Below the pieces are notes generated by a model. The model ran no database searches. It was not told the DNA's origin and saw nothing but the letters and a program-made list of their open reading frames with translations. A stretch of DNA of 40,712 bases from F1-120-MAGs238 sp964484185 (GTDB lineage: Bacteria; Planctomycetota; Phycisphaerae; Phycisphaerales; UBA1924), in contig CAZAEQ010000039.1 in assembly GCA_964484185.1 (NCBI GenBank), positions 1-40,712 on the forward strand, given 5' to 3'. This document shows, piece after piece, positions 1-7,768 of the stretch; the first letter of the stretch is position 1, and each line of letters opens with the position of its first letter. The translations under genes and the position numbers were made by a program.

Positions 1-222
1 GCAGCTTCGCCTGTTATGGTGACGTGAACCGGTATTACTGTCCCTTGCGATGGCTCATGTGCATCAGATTTCAACGAGGACGGCGTCGTCGATTTCTTTG
101 CCGATCCTGATTTCGTCGCGGAGTTGTCTGCCAGCGACATGTCTCCAGATTTCAACGGCGATTCCACGATCGACTTCTTTGACTATCTCGATTTCGTTGA
201 GTCATTCTCGGCTGGCTGCTGA
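1..222 (+). CDS. 3' end of a secreted protein with C-terminal dockerin-like repeats; apparent frameshift
   Basis: Only the C-terminus lies in the window. From about 28 to the TGA at 220-222 the frame encodes two copies of an acidic EF-hand-like repeat, DFNEDGVVDFF and DFNGDSTIDFFDYLDF, ending in SAGC. Such paired DFNxDGxxDFFDY repeats are common tails of secreted planctomycete proteins and resemble calcium-binding dockerin loops; the partner is unknown. The repeat frame has a TGA at 25-27. Upstream, another frame (starting at base 3) reads SFACYGDV. Removing one A from the GTGAACC stretch at 24-30 joins the two frames as CYGDVTGITVPCDGSC, so a one-base insertion (real or from assembly) looks likely. 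A strong terminator follows. The repeats are seen directly; function and mutation status are inferred. Confidence 0.55.
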
Positions 223-242
223 TATTTACAGGAATTCACAAG

Positions 243-277
243 ACCCCGGAGCGAAGGCTTCGGGGTTTTTATTTTTT
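243..277 (+). terminator. Rho-independent terminator of the dockerin-tailed gene
   Basis: A ten-pair stem (ACCCCGGAGC / GCTTCGGGGT, with one G-T pair) closes a GAAG tetraloop at 243-266 and runs straight into a T-rich tract at 266-277. It sits 20 bases after the stop at 222. It also overlaps the stop of the opposite-strand DUF167 gene (269). Confidence 0.85.
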
Positions 278-589
278 GGTTTTGGAATTCACGGCCGCGA
301 TTGCGGTATTTGCATCCGCCAGCGTCGTCCCGACAATTCGCACGGTCTTTTCCGGGTAAGTGTGTCCGCTGACGATACTGACACTGCGAGGAGGGATCGC
401 AAACAACTCGGCTACAACCCTTATAACGGCTTGATTTGCCAGCCCGTTTTCCGGTGCGGCGGCAACCTTGATTTTCAGCCGATCTCCCAATTTGCCGGCA
501 ATCTGGTCGCGGCTTGATCCTGGCACTACTTTCACACGTAAGAGCAGTGCATCCACTTTTCCGTTGTCGTCGATGTGTTCCCTGATCAT
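269..589 (-). CDS. DUF167 (YggU-type) family protein
   Basis: A 106-residue protein matching the DUF167/YggU family, small alpha/beta proteins of unknown biochemical role. The family core is visible as LRVKVVPGSSRDQI near residues 17-30, then LKIKVAAAPENGLAN around 38-52, and VSIVSGHTYPEKTVRI around 70-85, corresponding to the usual V-x-P-x-(A/S)-(S/K)-x-x-x-I, A-x-P-x-x-G-x-A-N and G-x-x-x-x-x-K segments. The ATG at 587-589 gives the normal family length of about 100 residues. The frame stays open much further upstream, but that part is the shadow of the opposite-strand gene. The start lies 18 bases from the start of the divergent TIGR03790-like gene. Confidence 0.85.
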   Translation of the reverse strand: MIREHIDDNGKVDALLLRVKVVPGSSRDQIAGKLGDRLKIKVAAAPENGLANQAVIRVVAELFAIPPRSVSIVSGHTYPEKTVRIVGTTLADANTAIAAVNSKTKK

Positions 590-607
590 TGCCGATAAAG
601 TACACCC

Positions 608-2299
608 ATGATATTCGCCGCGTCTGTCATCTCCGTCGGAATTCTGGGCCAGGTCCTGAAGGCGCCGGAAAAGCCCGTACCTGCGGCGATCCGGGGCCTG
701 ATGGCACGGAATGTGCTGGTGGTGTATGACTCGCGCAAGCCCGACTCGCTGAGCATCGCAAGTCACTATGCTGGATCTGAAACAGTAAAGAACGCCGCGA
801 TAAAAACTGGTGGCACACGTCCGGGCGTTCACGCGTTTGATCTGGCGGGAGCGCTCGGCGAAACGCCGCTCCCCGATGGAACAATCGACTATGACCAGTT
901 CCAGAAGTTGATTCGGTCCCCGCTTATCGACTACATGTCGACGGTTGAATATGCGAGCGACATTCGTGTCATAGTTCTGACCAAAGGCATTCCTCATCGC
1001 GTGGCGGATATCAAAGCGGTTCAAACTGGCGATCAACCGCAAATGCAGGGTGCGGCCTTCGAAGGCGGCAATGCAACATGTGCAAGCGTGGATTCGGAAC
1101 TCACGCTGCTCTGGCAGGACCTTCGAGCCAATGAAAAAGGCGGCAAGGGAGATTCGTTTGCGGACGGGCTCATCATGAATCCGTACTGGCGAAGATTGGG
1201 GCCGATCACACAATTCTCAAATCGAAATGTTCGCGCGACTAAAAAGTTGCTGCCAATTGTCGCTGGACAGTTCTGGCGCAGTGATGCGCCCTCGAGCGAT
1301 CCGAGTGTCGACAGTTCTGCAGCTCTGACTCCGGGCGACATGTATCTGGTCTGTCGCCTTGATGGCCCAAGCGTTGTCGATGTGATTGCTTCACTTGATC
1401 GGGCTGCGCGAGTGACTGTTAATGTAAACTCGGCCAACATTATTTTGGACGAGAGCGATTCCAATGGAGCGCCGGACCAGAAGCCCAATCGCGAGCTGGA
1501 CAACATGGGGCCGGAGTTTCTGTGGGTTGGAGATGACTATGAACTATCCAGAGATGTGTTCATCGAGGATGGCCGCTTTCGCAAGGACAATATCTATTAC
1601 GACTCGCGTGGCGGCGATGACGGGTTCTGCATTGGACCTCGGCTGGACTGCAAGGGGCGCGGCAGATTGGTGAGCGGACCGGTGCTGCTGCTCGCATCGG
1701 CGGGTGGTAATGCCTCGGGCACGAGGCTCATGCTTGCTGATGGGCGCGAAGTATCGAGTGTGTATCCTGAGAGTTTTCAGTACGCACCAGGCGCCATATT
1801 TACTTCCATCGAGAGTTTTAATGGGCGGGATTTTGGCGGTACCGGTGGCTGGCCGGGCCAGGCGCAGGCCGCGAACTTCATCAAATCCGGCGGCACATTT
1901 GCGGTCTGTAACGCATGGGAGCCGTTTGCTTTTTCGCTGCCCGACAACATCATGATTGTGAGCAACTTTGTTCTCGGTAATCTCACCTGGGCCGAAGCTG
2001 CGTATTCGAGCTTTCCAGGGATATCGTGGCAACAGGTTGTGATCGGAGATCCGCTCGCGCGCGTGTTCCGGACCTGTGAAGACATGAATGGCGACAACGC
2101 GATTGATTTGAACGACTTGAAGCTTTTTGATCAGATCGCTGCAAACAAAAGTGATGACGGAAAGCCGATTGATCTGGCGAAGGTGTCGCGAGCTGATATT
2201 AACCGCGATGGAATGGTGGATGAAAAAGATCGCGCCCTGATCGAACGCGATGTTGCTGGCAACGAGTTTTATTCAAGTGTGCCTGTCGCGAAGCCCTGA
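608..2299 (+). CDS. TIGR03790-type protein with C-terminal dockerin-like EF hands
   Basis: A 563-residue protein. The segment after residue 33 (RNVLVVYDSRKPDSLSIASHY), the later YASDIRVIVLTKGIPHRV and the region GPVLLLASAGGNASGTRL fit the TIGR03790 family, a protein of unknown function reported only from bacteria that encode exosortase. The N-terminus is hydrophobic and may be a signal peptide, so export is likely. The C-terminus adds two calcium-loop motifs, DMNGDNAIDLND starting at residue 492 and DINRDGMVDEKD starting at 530, an arrangement like a type I dockerin. The ATG at 608 has no clear Shine-Dalgarno; a start at Met32 is possible. It converges with the glycosyltransferase gene, with 15 bases between the stops. 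Family assignment is from recognition of motifs, not a search. Confidence 0.75.
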   Translation: MIFAASVISVGILGQVLKAPEKPVPAAIRGLMARNVLVVYDSRKPDSLSIASHYAGSETVKNAAIKTGGTRPGVHAFDLAGALGETPLPDGTIDYDQFQKLIRSPLIDYMSTVEYASDIRVIVLTKGIPHRVADIKAVQTGDQPQMQGAAFEGGNATCASVDSELTLLWQDLRANEKGGKGDSFADGLIMNPYWRRLGPITQFSNRNVRATKKLLPIVAGQFWRSDAPSSDPSVDSSAALTPGDMYLVCRLDGPSVVDVIASLDRAARVTVNVNSANIILDESDSNGAPDQKPNRELDNMGPEFLWVGDDYELSRDVFIEDGRFRKDNIYYDSRGGDDGFCIGPRLDCKGRGRLVSGPVLLLASAGGNASGTRLMLADGREVSSVYPESFQYAPGAIFTSIESFNGRDFGGTGGWPGQAQAANFIKSGGTFAVCNAWEPFAFSLPDNIMIVSNFVLGNLTWAEAAYSSFPGISWQQVVIGDPLARVFRTCEDMNGDNAIDLNDLKLFDQIAANKSDDGKPIDLAKVSRADINRDGMVDEKDRALIERDVAGNEFYSSVPVAKP

Positions 2300-2314
2300 A
2301 GCGGTTCAGCTGAT

Positions 2315-3103
2315 TCAATGCTCGCTGTTTTGAAGTTCAATCAGAATCGCGTGTTTCATGCCGCTGGCGATTCCCATACACATGGCTGCGACCCAGCCGC
2401 GCCAGCCGTCTCTGAAGGCTTGCTTCAGAACGATCTGTTTGAGAAACGCGCCGCACGCGCTTGTGACCATTCGAGCGTGAGAGGACCTGCCGCCGCGGGC
2501 GTAGATTCCTTCGGCGGACAATCGCGAGTGTTGAACCTGGCGCGACAGAAAAGTTGCGACACCTTCCATTGAATCGTGGCGCATCACGGCCCAGCGCGGC
2601 AGATCTGCAACGTTGCCCATGTTTGGAAGTACATCGAGCTTGTCGTGAGGATCAATGCCGCCCCAGACGGCGACGCCCCGTCGAACAAGCCGCACCCGCC
2701 ATTCAGGTTGCCATGCAAAGTTGAGCCATGCCCCTCGATACCACATTTTTCGATTGACGCGAAAGGCAACTACTCCTGGAGGGGGTGAGTTGAGAGCCTT
2801 GCGAATTTCCATGACAAGCGCATCTTCCAGAGACTCGTCGCTGTCAACACAGAAAGTCCATTCTGAGCGCGACGCCTCCAAGGCGGCCTGCTTGGTTTTG
2901 ATGTACCCCATCCATTTGGTCGGCACCACGCGCGCACCAAATTCGGCGAGTTTCTGCAGCGTGCCATCGGTTGAGCCGTTGTCCAGCGCAATGACCTCGC
3001 CACCAAACTCCTGGGCGAGCGGCGAAATGGTCTCCAGTGTGCGTCCAATTAACTTTTCGTTGTTCTTGCAGACCAGAACGAAAGAAAGTCGTCCGGCGAC
3101 CAT
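2315..3103 (-). CDS. Family 2 glycosyltransferase (WaaE/KdtX-like)
   Basis: A 262-residue GT-A fold glycosyltransferase of family GT2. The N-terminus LSFVLVCKNNEKLIGRTLE is the classic GT2 opening; DNGSTDGT (about 41-48) is the nucleotide-binding Asp motif and CVDSDE (about 86-91) carries the DxD-like metal site. The middle part with WYRGAWLNFAWQPEWRVRLVRRG resembles WaaE/KdtX-type enzymes that add a sugar to the LPS core, but donor and acceptor cannot be read from sequence. The ATG at 3103 places the GT motif close to the N-terminus; a GTG at 3136 would add 11 proline-rich residues. No strong Shine-Dalgarno is visible for either. The nearby LPS genes lpxD and lpxC are consistent with an envelope role. 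Confidence 0.85.
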   Translation of the reverse strand: MVAGRLSFVLVCKNNEKLIGRTLETISPLAQEFGGEVIALDNGSTDGTLQKLAEFGARVVPTKWMGYIKTKQAALEASRSEWTFCVDSDESLEDALVMEIRKALNSPPPGVVAFRVNRKMWYRGAWLNFAWQPEWRVRLVRRGVAVWGGIDPHDKLDVLPNMGNVADLPRWAVMRHDSMEGVATFLSRQVQHSRLSAEGIYARGGRSSHARMVTSACGAFLKQIVLKQAFRDGWRGWVAAMCMGIASGMKHAILIELQNSEH

Positions 3104-3289
3104 GTCCTGAGGGTGGGGCGGGGGGGTGGTTAACACTTCGGATCGTCCGGTGGTGTTGGCCGAGAGTCAATGTCAAGAAGGCCCACGCTGGGCTGCACCG
3201 CAGTAGGTAGACCTGTCCACATTGATCATGCTGAAGATTTATGGATGCACGACGAAACCAAACCATAAAAAAACCAAACAAAACTACCC

Positions 3290-5962
3290 ATGGTGGGACA
3301 TATTGTAAACCACAAGAAGCAGCGAAACGGGCTGGTTTGGCCGTGGTGGTTGGTGCGCGCCCTGATTGGAACGGTTCGGGGTCCGCGGGCCAGGTTATTG
3401 AAAGTCCTTTCGCGTGGCGTTTGTGCTTTTCGTTCAGGTGGGGTATTGTCAGGCCCAGTGCCAACAATTACACACTCATCGATCATCGCTTTAATCGCCG
3501 GTCTGGCCGCGAGTTCGCACGCGACTGCACAGCCCGCGCCCGAGCCGCCGAAAACTGATCCTGCTGCGGAGCGCAGTCCAGAGGTGCCGCCCTCTACCGG
3601 TGTCCCGGAGCTTGAAGCTTTTGAAGGCCGACTTGTTCGCAAGATTGAGTTGCGCCAGCCGCTGCCGCCGAGCAAGGAAGATCCAAAGAGAGTCGCCTAT
3701 GCGCCGTTGGATCCGGTGCTTGTTCAACTGGTGCGCAATCAGCTTCGATTGATTGAGGGAGCTGCGTACCAGCAGACATTGGTCAGCGAAGACATGAGTC
3801 GCGTGAACCGACTGGGGCGATTCAAGGATGTTTCGAATCGCGTTGACCTCATGAGCGACGGGTCTGTGGTGTTGACCTACACGCTGCTGCCACAGCAGAT
3901 CGTGACCGATGTTCAACCCTCGGGCAATACACAGTTTGGCGACGACGACATTCGCAAAGCGGTCGAAGTATTCATCGGTGCGCCGGTTGATCGGTTTCAG
4001 CTCGATCGTGGCTGCCGCCGCATTGAAGAGAATTATCGCGAGAAAGGCTTTTATCTCGCCCAGGTATCAGTGGACGAGCAGGTGTTGTCTGAAACCGGCA
4101 TTGTGATTTTCAAGATTCGCGAAGGCGAGAAAGTGAAAGTTACGAGCATTGTGTTTGACGGCAACAACAGCTTCTCGAATGGCCTGCTGAAAAACCAGAT
4201 AGAGACTTCGGAATTCTGGCTGCTCAGCAAGGGCAAACTGGAAGACGTTCAGCTCGATCAGGACGCCGCGACACTTACCAAGTTCTACAAGAACCGTGGC
4301 TTTCTGGAAGCTCGCGTCGGACACCGCACCATCCCCTCGCCCAATGGCAAAGAAGCGCAGGTTGTCTTCATTGTCGAAGAGGGCATGGTGTACACCATGC
4401 GCGATCTGCGCGTACAGCATGCATCGCCCGATGCGCGATCTGAAGATTTCATTCCAGAGTTCACCGAGGCGCAGTTACTCGCGCTGATGCCGCTGAAACC
4501 CGGTGATATTTATTCAGAGCAGCGGCTCGAGGGGTCGATTCAGGCAATCGAGGCGGCGTACGGCAAGCTTGGATATACCGATGTCTTTGTGCAGAAGCGG
4601 GAACTGCGAATTCCCGGCTCCCAGCAGGTTGACATGCTGCTGATGGTGAATGAAGGATCGCCTTATCGCACCGGTACAATTGAAGTCCAGGGCAACGTGC
4701 TCACGAAGAAAGATGTGATCCTGCGACAAATTCAGGTTCGGCCTGAGCGTCCGCTTGACCGCTCGGCGCTCGAAGAATCAAAGAAGCGACTGGAAGATCT
4801 CAATATCTTCGCTCCGCGCAGCGTGAAAATTACTCCACAGGATCCTGATCCGGTGAATCCGGATTATCGCGATGTGCTTGTGGAGATCGATGAGACCAAT
4901 ACCGGCTCGTTTGAATTCGGAGCGGCACTGGGTTCAGACTCCGGTGTCATTGCAAGATTCGGCGTGACGCAGCGTAACTTCGATATTTTCGACACGCCGG
5001 AATCATGGAATGAGTTCTGGTCTGGCCGCGCGTTCCGCGGCGCGGGACAGGTCTTCAGGATCAATATCGCTCCGGGTACCCGCTATCAGAGCTATTCAAT
5101 CAGCTTGACTGATCCATACTTCATGGAGTCTGACTATTCGTTGTCAACGGCGGTGTATCTCGACAACGCTGATTACTCAGAGTACAACGAAACGCGATAT
5201 GGCGCCAAAGCTTCAGTTGGGAGGCGGTTCGGAAAACGATGGACTGTTTCACTGCCGACTCGTGTGGAAGGCATCAAGCTTGAAGACATTCCGGTTGACG
5301 GTCCAAGAGACGCGTATGAAGTTGCGGATCAGAAATTCCTGACAGGCATTGGAATTTCCGCACGCAGATCTTCTCTTGACAGCGCGTTTACTCCGACTCA
5401 AGGTTCGGTTTTCGAGACAAGCGTTGAGCAGATCGGGGCAGCGGGAGGAGATTACACGTTTACATCGCTGCGGGCCGAGCATCGAATCTACATTCCGCTG
5501 AGTGAAGATTACCTGAGCCGGCGCACCACGTTGAGTCTTACAACAAAAGCGGCGTACATTACCGGGGGCAACAGTACCGTGCCGCTGTACGAGCGATTGT
5601 ACATGGGCGGTCAGTCGATGCGCGGCTTTGCATTCCGTTCTGTTTCGCCTAAAGGAATTCGCAACGACAACGGGGAGCAGGGCACTTCGCCGGTTGGCGG
5701 CACGTTCTCGTTCTTCTTTGGACCAGAGCTTCGCGTGCCGCTGTATGAGGATCTTCTGGCCGGCGTTGCGTTTATTGATACGGGCACCGTGACAGATGGA
5801 ATCGGTTTTTCTCCATATCGCGTGAGCGTTGGTCTTGGTTTGCGAGTCAGTATTCGCCAGCTCTCGCCCGCGCCACTCGCGTTTGATTTCGGATTTCCAA
5901 TCAAGAAGGGTCCTGGCGACAGGAAGCGGCTTTTTACTTTTAATATTGATGTTCCGTTCTGA
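3290..5962 (+). CDS. bamA: Outer membrane protein assembly factor BamA (Omp85 family)
   Basis: The protein is up to 890 residues. After a signal peptide, several POTRA repeats run through roughly residues 110-510 (for example VTDVQPSGNTQF, VTSIVFDGNNSF, TGTIEVQGNVLTKKDVILRQ). A C-terminal 16-strand Omp85 barrel follows, with LYMGGQSMRGF at about residue 770 and a terminal aromatic residue (NIDVPF). BamA folds and inserts beta-barrel proteins in the outer membrane, so this organism has a true outer membrane. From the ATG at 3290 the hydrophobic export segment only begins near residue 60, which is odd; a GTG at 3458 would give a conventional signal peptide ending ATA-QPAPEP. It is followed by skp, lpxD and lpxC in the usual Gram-negative order. 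Confidence 0.93.
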   Translation: MVGHIVNHKKQRNGLVWPWWLVRALIGTVRGPRARLLKVLSRGVCAFRSGGVLSGPVPTITHSSIIALIAGLAASSHATAQPAPEPPKTDPAAERSPEVPPSTGVPELEAFEGRLVRKIELRQPLPPSKEDPKRVAYAPLDPVLVQLVRNQLRLIEGAAYQQTLVSEDMSRVNRLGRFKDVSNRVDLMSDGSVVLTYTLLPQQIVTDVQPSGNTQFGDDDIRKAVEVFIGAPVDRFQLDRGCRRIEENYREKGFYLAQVSVDEQVLSETGIVIFKIREGEKVKVTSIVFDGNNSFSNGLLKNQIETSEFWLLSKGKLEDVQLDQDAATLTKFYKNRGFLEARVGHRTIPSPNGKEAQVVFIVEEGMVYTMRDLRVQHASPDARSEDFIPEFTEAQLLALMPLKPGDIYSEQRLEGSIQAIEAAYGKLGYTDVFVQKRELRIPGSQQVDMLLMVNEGSPYRTGTIEVQGNVLTKKDVILRQIQVRPERPLDRSALEESKKRLEDLNIFAPRSVKITPQDPDPVNPDYRDVLVEIDETNTGSFEFGAALGSDSGVIARFGVTQRNFDIFDTPESWNEFWSGRAFRGAGQVFRINIAPGTRYQSYSISLTDPYFMESDYSLSTAVYLDNADYSEYNETRYGAKASVGRRFGKRWTVSLPTRVEGIKLEDIPVDGPRDAYEVADQKFLTGIGISARRSSLDSAFTPTQGSVFETSVEQIGAAGGDYTFTSLRAEHRIYIPLSEDYLSRRTTLSLTTKAAYITGGNSTVPLYERLYMGGQSMRGFAFRSVSPKGIRNDNGEQGTSPVGGTFSFFFGPELRVPLYEDLLAGVAFIDTGTVTDGIGFSPYRVSVGLGLRVSIRQLSPAPLAFDFGFPIKKGPGDRKRLFTFNIDVPF

Positions 5963-5971
5963 TGCACACAT

Positions 5972-6000
5972 GTGTTTCCCGACTGTTTGCGGGTAAGCAC
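5972..6000 (+). promoter_or_regulatory. Stem-loop between bamA and skp
   Basis: GTGTTTCCCG (5972-5981) pairs with CGGGTAAGCAC (5990-6000) with one bulged T and one G-T pair, closing an 8-base loop. No T-tract follows, so it is not an ordinary terminator. It may act as an mRNA stability or processing element between bamA and skp. Position and pairing are seen; function is inferred. Confidence 0.35.
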
Positions 6001-6022
6001 ACATTGAAAGATGAGGTTTCCT

Positions 6023-6649
6023 ATGAAGTTCTCCACCTCCGCACTCGCTCTTGTTATCGCTGCCGGACTGGCTGCAACCAGCATCACCGCCCTGAGCAGT
6101 CGCTCTGCTGCAACTGCGACACTCGCGGCACCCCCGACAGCGGTGGCGATTGTCGACATGCAGAAGGCGATCAATGATTCAACAGAGATTAAGGCTCGAA
6201 ACGAGGCCTTGAAAGTCCGGGCAGAAGCTCGAATGGCTGAGCTCGACAAGTTCAAGAAGGACCTGAAGGACCTCGTTGATGGCGCCAAGCTTCTTCCGGA
6301 AGGTTCGCCCGATGCGGTGAAGGCACGGGCCGAAGCGGTCGTCAAGAATGCGACACTTGAAGCGCAGTTCCAGGCATACAAGCAGCTCACGGATATCGAA
6401 TCGGGCGACATTCTCGGTGATATTCATGCGAAGGTCATTGCGGCAGTTGATGCCATCGCGAAACGTGACGGGTATCAGCTCGTACTGGCTGACGATCGTG
6501 CAATCGTTCCGCCCAAGGGGCGTCCAGTAGAAGATGTTGGCAACGCCATTAATCAGCGCCGAGTGCTGTTCGCGGATCCATCCATTGATATCACTGAGCG
6601 CGTCTTGACAGCGATGAATAACGAGTACGAAGCTGGAAAGGCAAAGTAA
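6023..6649 (+). CDS. skp: OmpH/Skp family periplasmic chaperone
   Basis: A 208-residue exported protein. The signal peptide is MKFSTSALALVIAAGLAATS, followed by an alanine/threonine linker and the OmpH hallmark VAIVDMQKAINDSTEIKA. A charged, alanine-rich helical stretch (about residues 50-120) would form the coiled-coil tentacle, and YQLVLADDRAIV gives the returning beta strand. Skp binds unfolded outer membrane proteins and hands them to BamA, matching its place directly after bamA. I chose the ATG at 6023 because ATGAGG lies 7 bases upstream; an in-frame ATG at 6011 would add four residues. The gene ends 24 bases before lpxD, so the two are probably cotranscribed. Confidence 0.88.
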   Translation: MKFSTSALALVIAAGLAATSITALSSRSAATATLAAPPTAVAIVDMQKAINDSTEIKARNEALKVRAEARMAELDKFKKDLKDLVDGAKLLPEGSPDAVKARAEAVVKNATLEAQFQAYKQLTDIESGDILGDIHAKVIAAVDAIAKRDGYQLVLADDRAIVPPKGRPVEDVGNAINQRRVLFADPSIDITERVLTAMNNEYEAGKAK

Positions 6650-6673
6650 CCGAGAGGCCAGAGGAGCGATCGA

Positions 6674-7729
6674 GTGCTTTTCCCAACCACATCTGGAGCA
6701 TTGGCACGAACTCTTGGAGCCGAAGTTGTCGGTTCTGAAGAGGTGGTCGTGCGCGAGATTTCAAATCTTGAATTTGCGAATCCGGATTCAATCACGTTCA
6801 TACGTGATGCCAAATTCGCGATGATGTGGCCGGCAAGCAAAGCGGGAACAGCAATCATTGCCGCGAGTGCGGTAAACGATCTGTGCCGGGCCGCAACATT
6901 GCCATCCCGCGCGATGCTTGTTGTGCCAGATGCGGACATGGCGTTGATTCAGTTGCTTGGGATGCTTGAAGCAAAGCCGGAAGCAAGGCCTGCTGGTATA
7001 CATCAGTCGGCGGTCATTGACCCAACCGCGACGGTAGATCCAAATTCATACATCGGACCCCAGTGCGTCATCGGTCCGCGGGCCACCGTTGGCCGCGGCG
7101 TGATACTTCGCGAACGAGTTTCGATTGCCGAAGATTGTTCAGTTGGCGACGGAAGCGAGCTATATCCGAATGTCGTTCTTTATCCACGGACAGTTGTGGG
7201 AAAGAACGTGGTTCTGCATGCTGGCGTCGTCATTGGAGTCGATGGCTTTGGCTATAGACCCAGTGCAAAAGGGCTCGTTAAAATCCCGCATATTGGCAAT
7301 GTCGTGATCGAGGACAATGTTGAAATCGGTGCGAATACCTGTATCGATCGCTCCAAGTTCGGTTCTACGCGAATCGGCCAAGGAAGCAAAATCGATAATC
7401 AGGTTCAGATCGGCCACGGAGTCATCATTGGGCGCTCGGTTATTCTGTGTGCGTGCGTTGGTCTTTCAGGAAGTGTGCGTATAGAAGATGGCGCGATACT
7501 CGGTGGCATGGTCGGCGTTGTTGATGGATGCAGGATTGGCAAGGGCGCCATGGTTGGAGGGAACTCAGCAGTTGCGGACGATGTTCCGGCCGGGCAGCGC
7601 GTGTTTGGTACCCCCGCCGGACCTTTGCGCCGATCCATCGCGGAAAAAGCCTTTGTCAGCAAGCTTTTTGGATTGCGCTCCAAGCTCTACCACCTTTTGA
7701 AGGCAAACGACGATTCTCCATCATCCTGA
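6674..7729 (+). CDS. lpxD: UDP-3-O-acylglucosamine N-acyltransferase (LpxD)
   Basis: A 351-residue enzyme of lipid A synthesis that N-acylates UDP-3-O-acylglucosamine using acyl-ACP. The N-terminal uridine-binding domain (about 1-105) precedes a left-handed beta helix of hexapeptide repeats (AVIDPTATVDPNSYIGPQ onward). LpxD signatures include VIGVDGFGYRPSAKGLVKIP (187-206), VEIGANTCIDRSKFGST (216-232) and KIDNQVQIGHGVIIG (239-253), the last holding the expected catalytic histidine, H248. Length is normal for the family. The start is a GTG at 6674 with AGAGGA about 8 bases upstream. It sits between skp and lpxC. Confidence 0.93.
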   Translation: MLFPTTSGALARTLGAEVVGSEEVVVREISNLEFANPDSITFIRDAKFAMMWPASKAGTAIIAASAVNDLCRAATLPSRAMLVVPDADMALIQLLGMLEAKPEARPAGIHQSAVIDPTATVDPNSYIGPQCVIGPRATVGRGVILRERVSIAEDCSVGDGSELYPNVVLYPRTVVGKNVVLHAGVVIGVDGFGYRPSAKGLVKIPHIGNVVIEDNVEIGANTCIDRSKFGSTRIGQGSKIDNQVQIGHGVIIGRSVILCACVGLSGSVRIEDGAILGGMVGVVDGCRIGKGAMVGGNSAVADDVPAGQRVFGTPAGPLRRSIAEKAFVSKLFGLRSKLYHLLKANDDSPSS

Positions 7730-7768
7730 CATCAGCACACGCAGTGGATTTATTCACCGGAGCAACTC

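Noticed and set aside
590..1213. N-terminal extension of the DUF167 frame to 1213
   Set aside because: The extension is antisense to the TIGR03790-like gene and unlike any DUF167 protein; the ATG at 587-589 gives the normal length.
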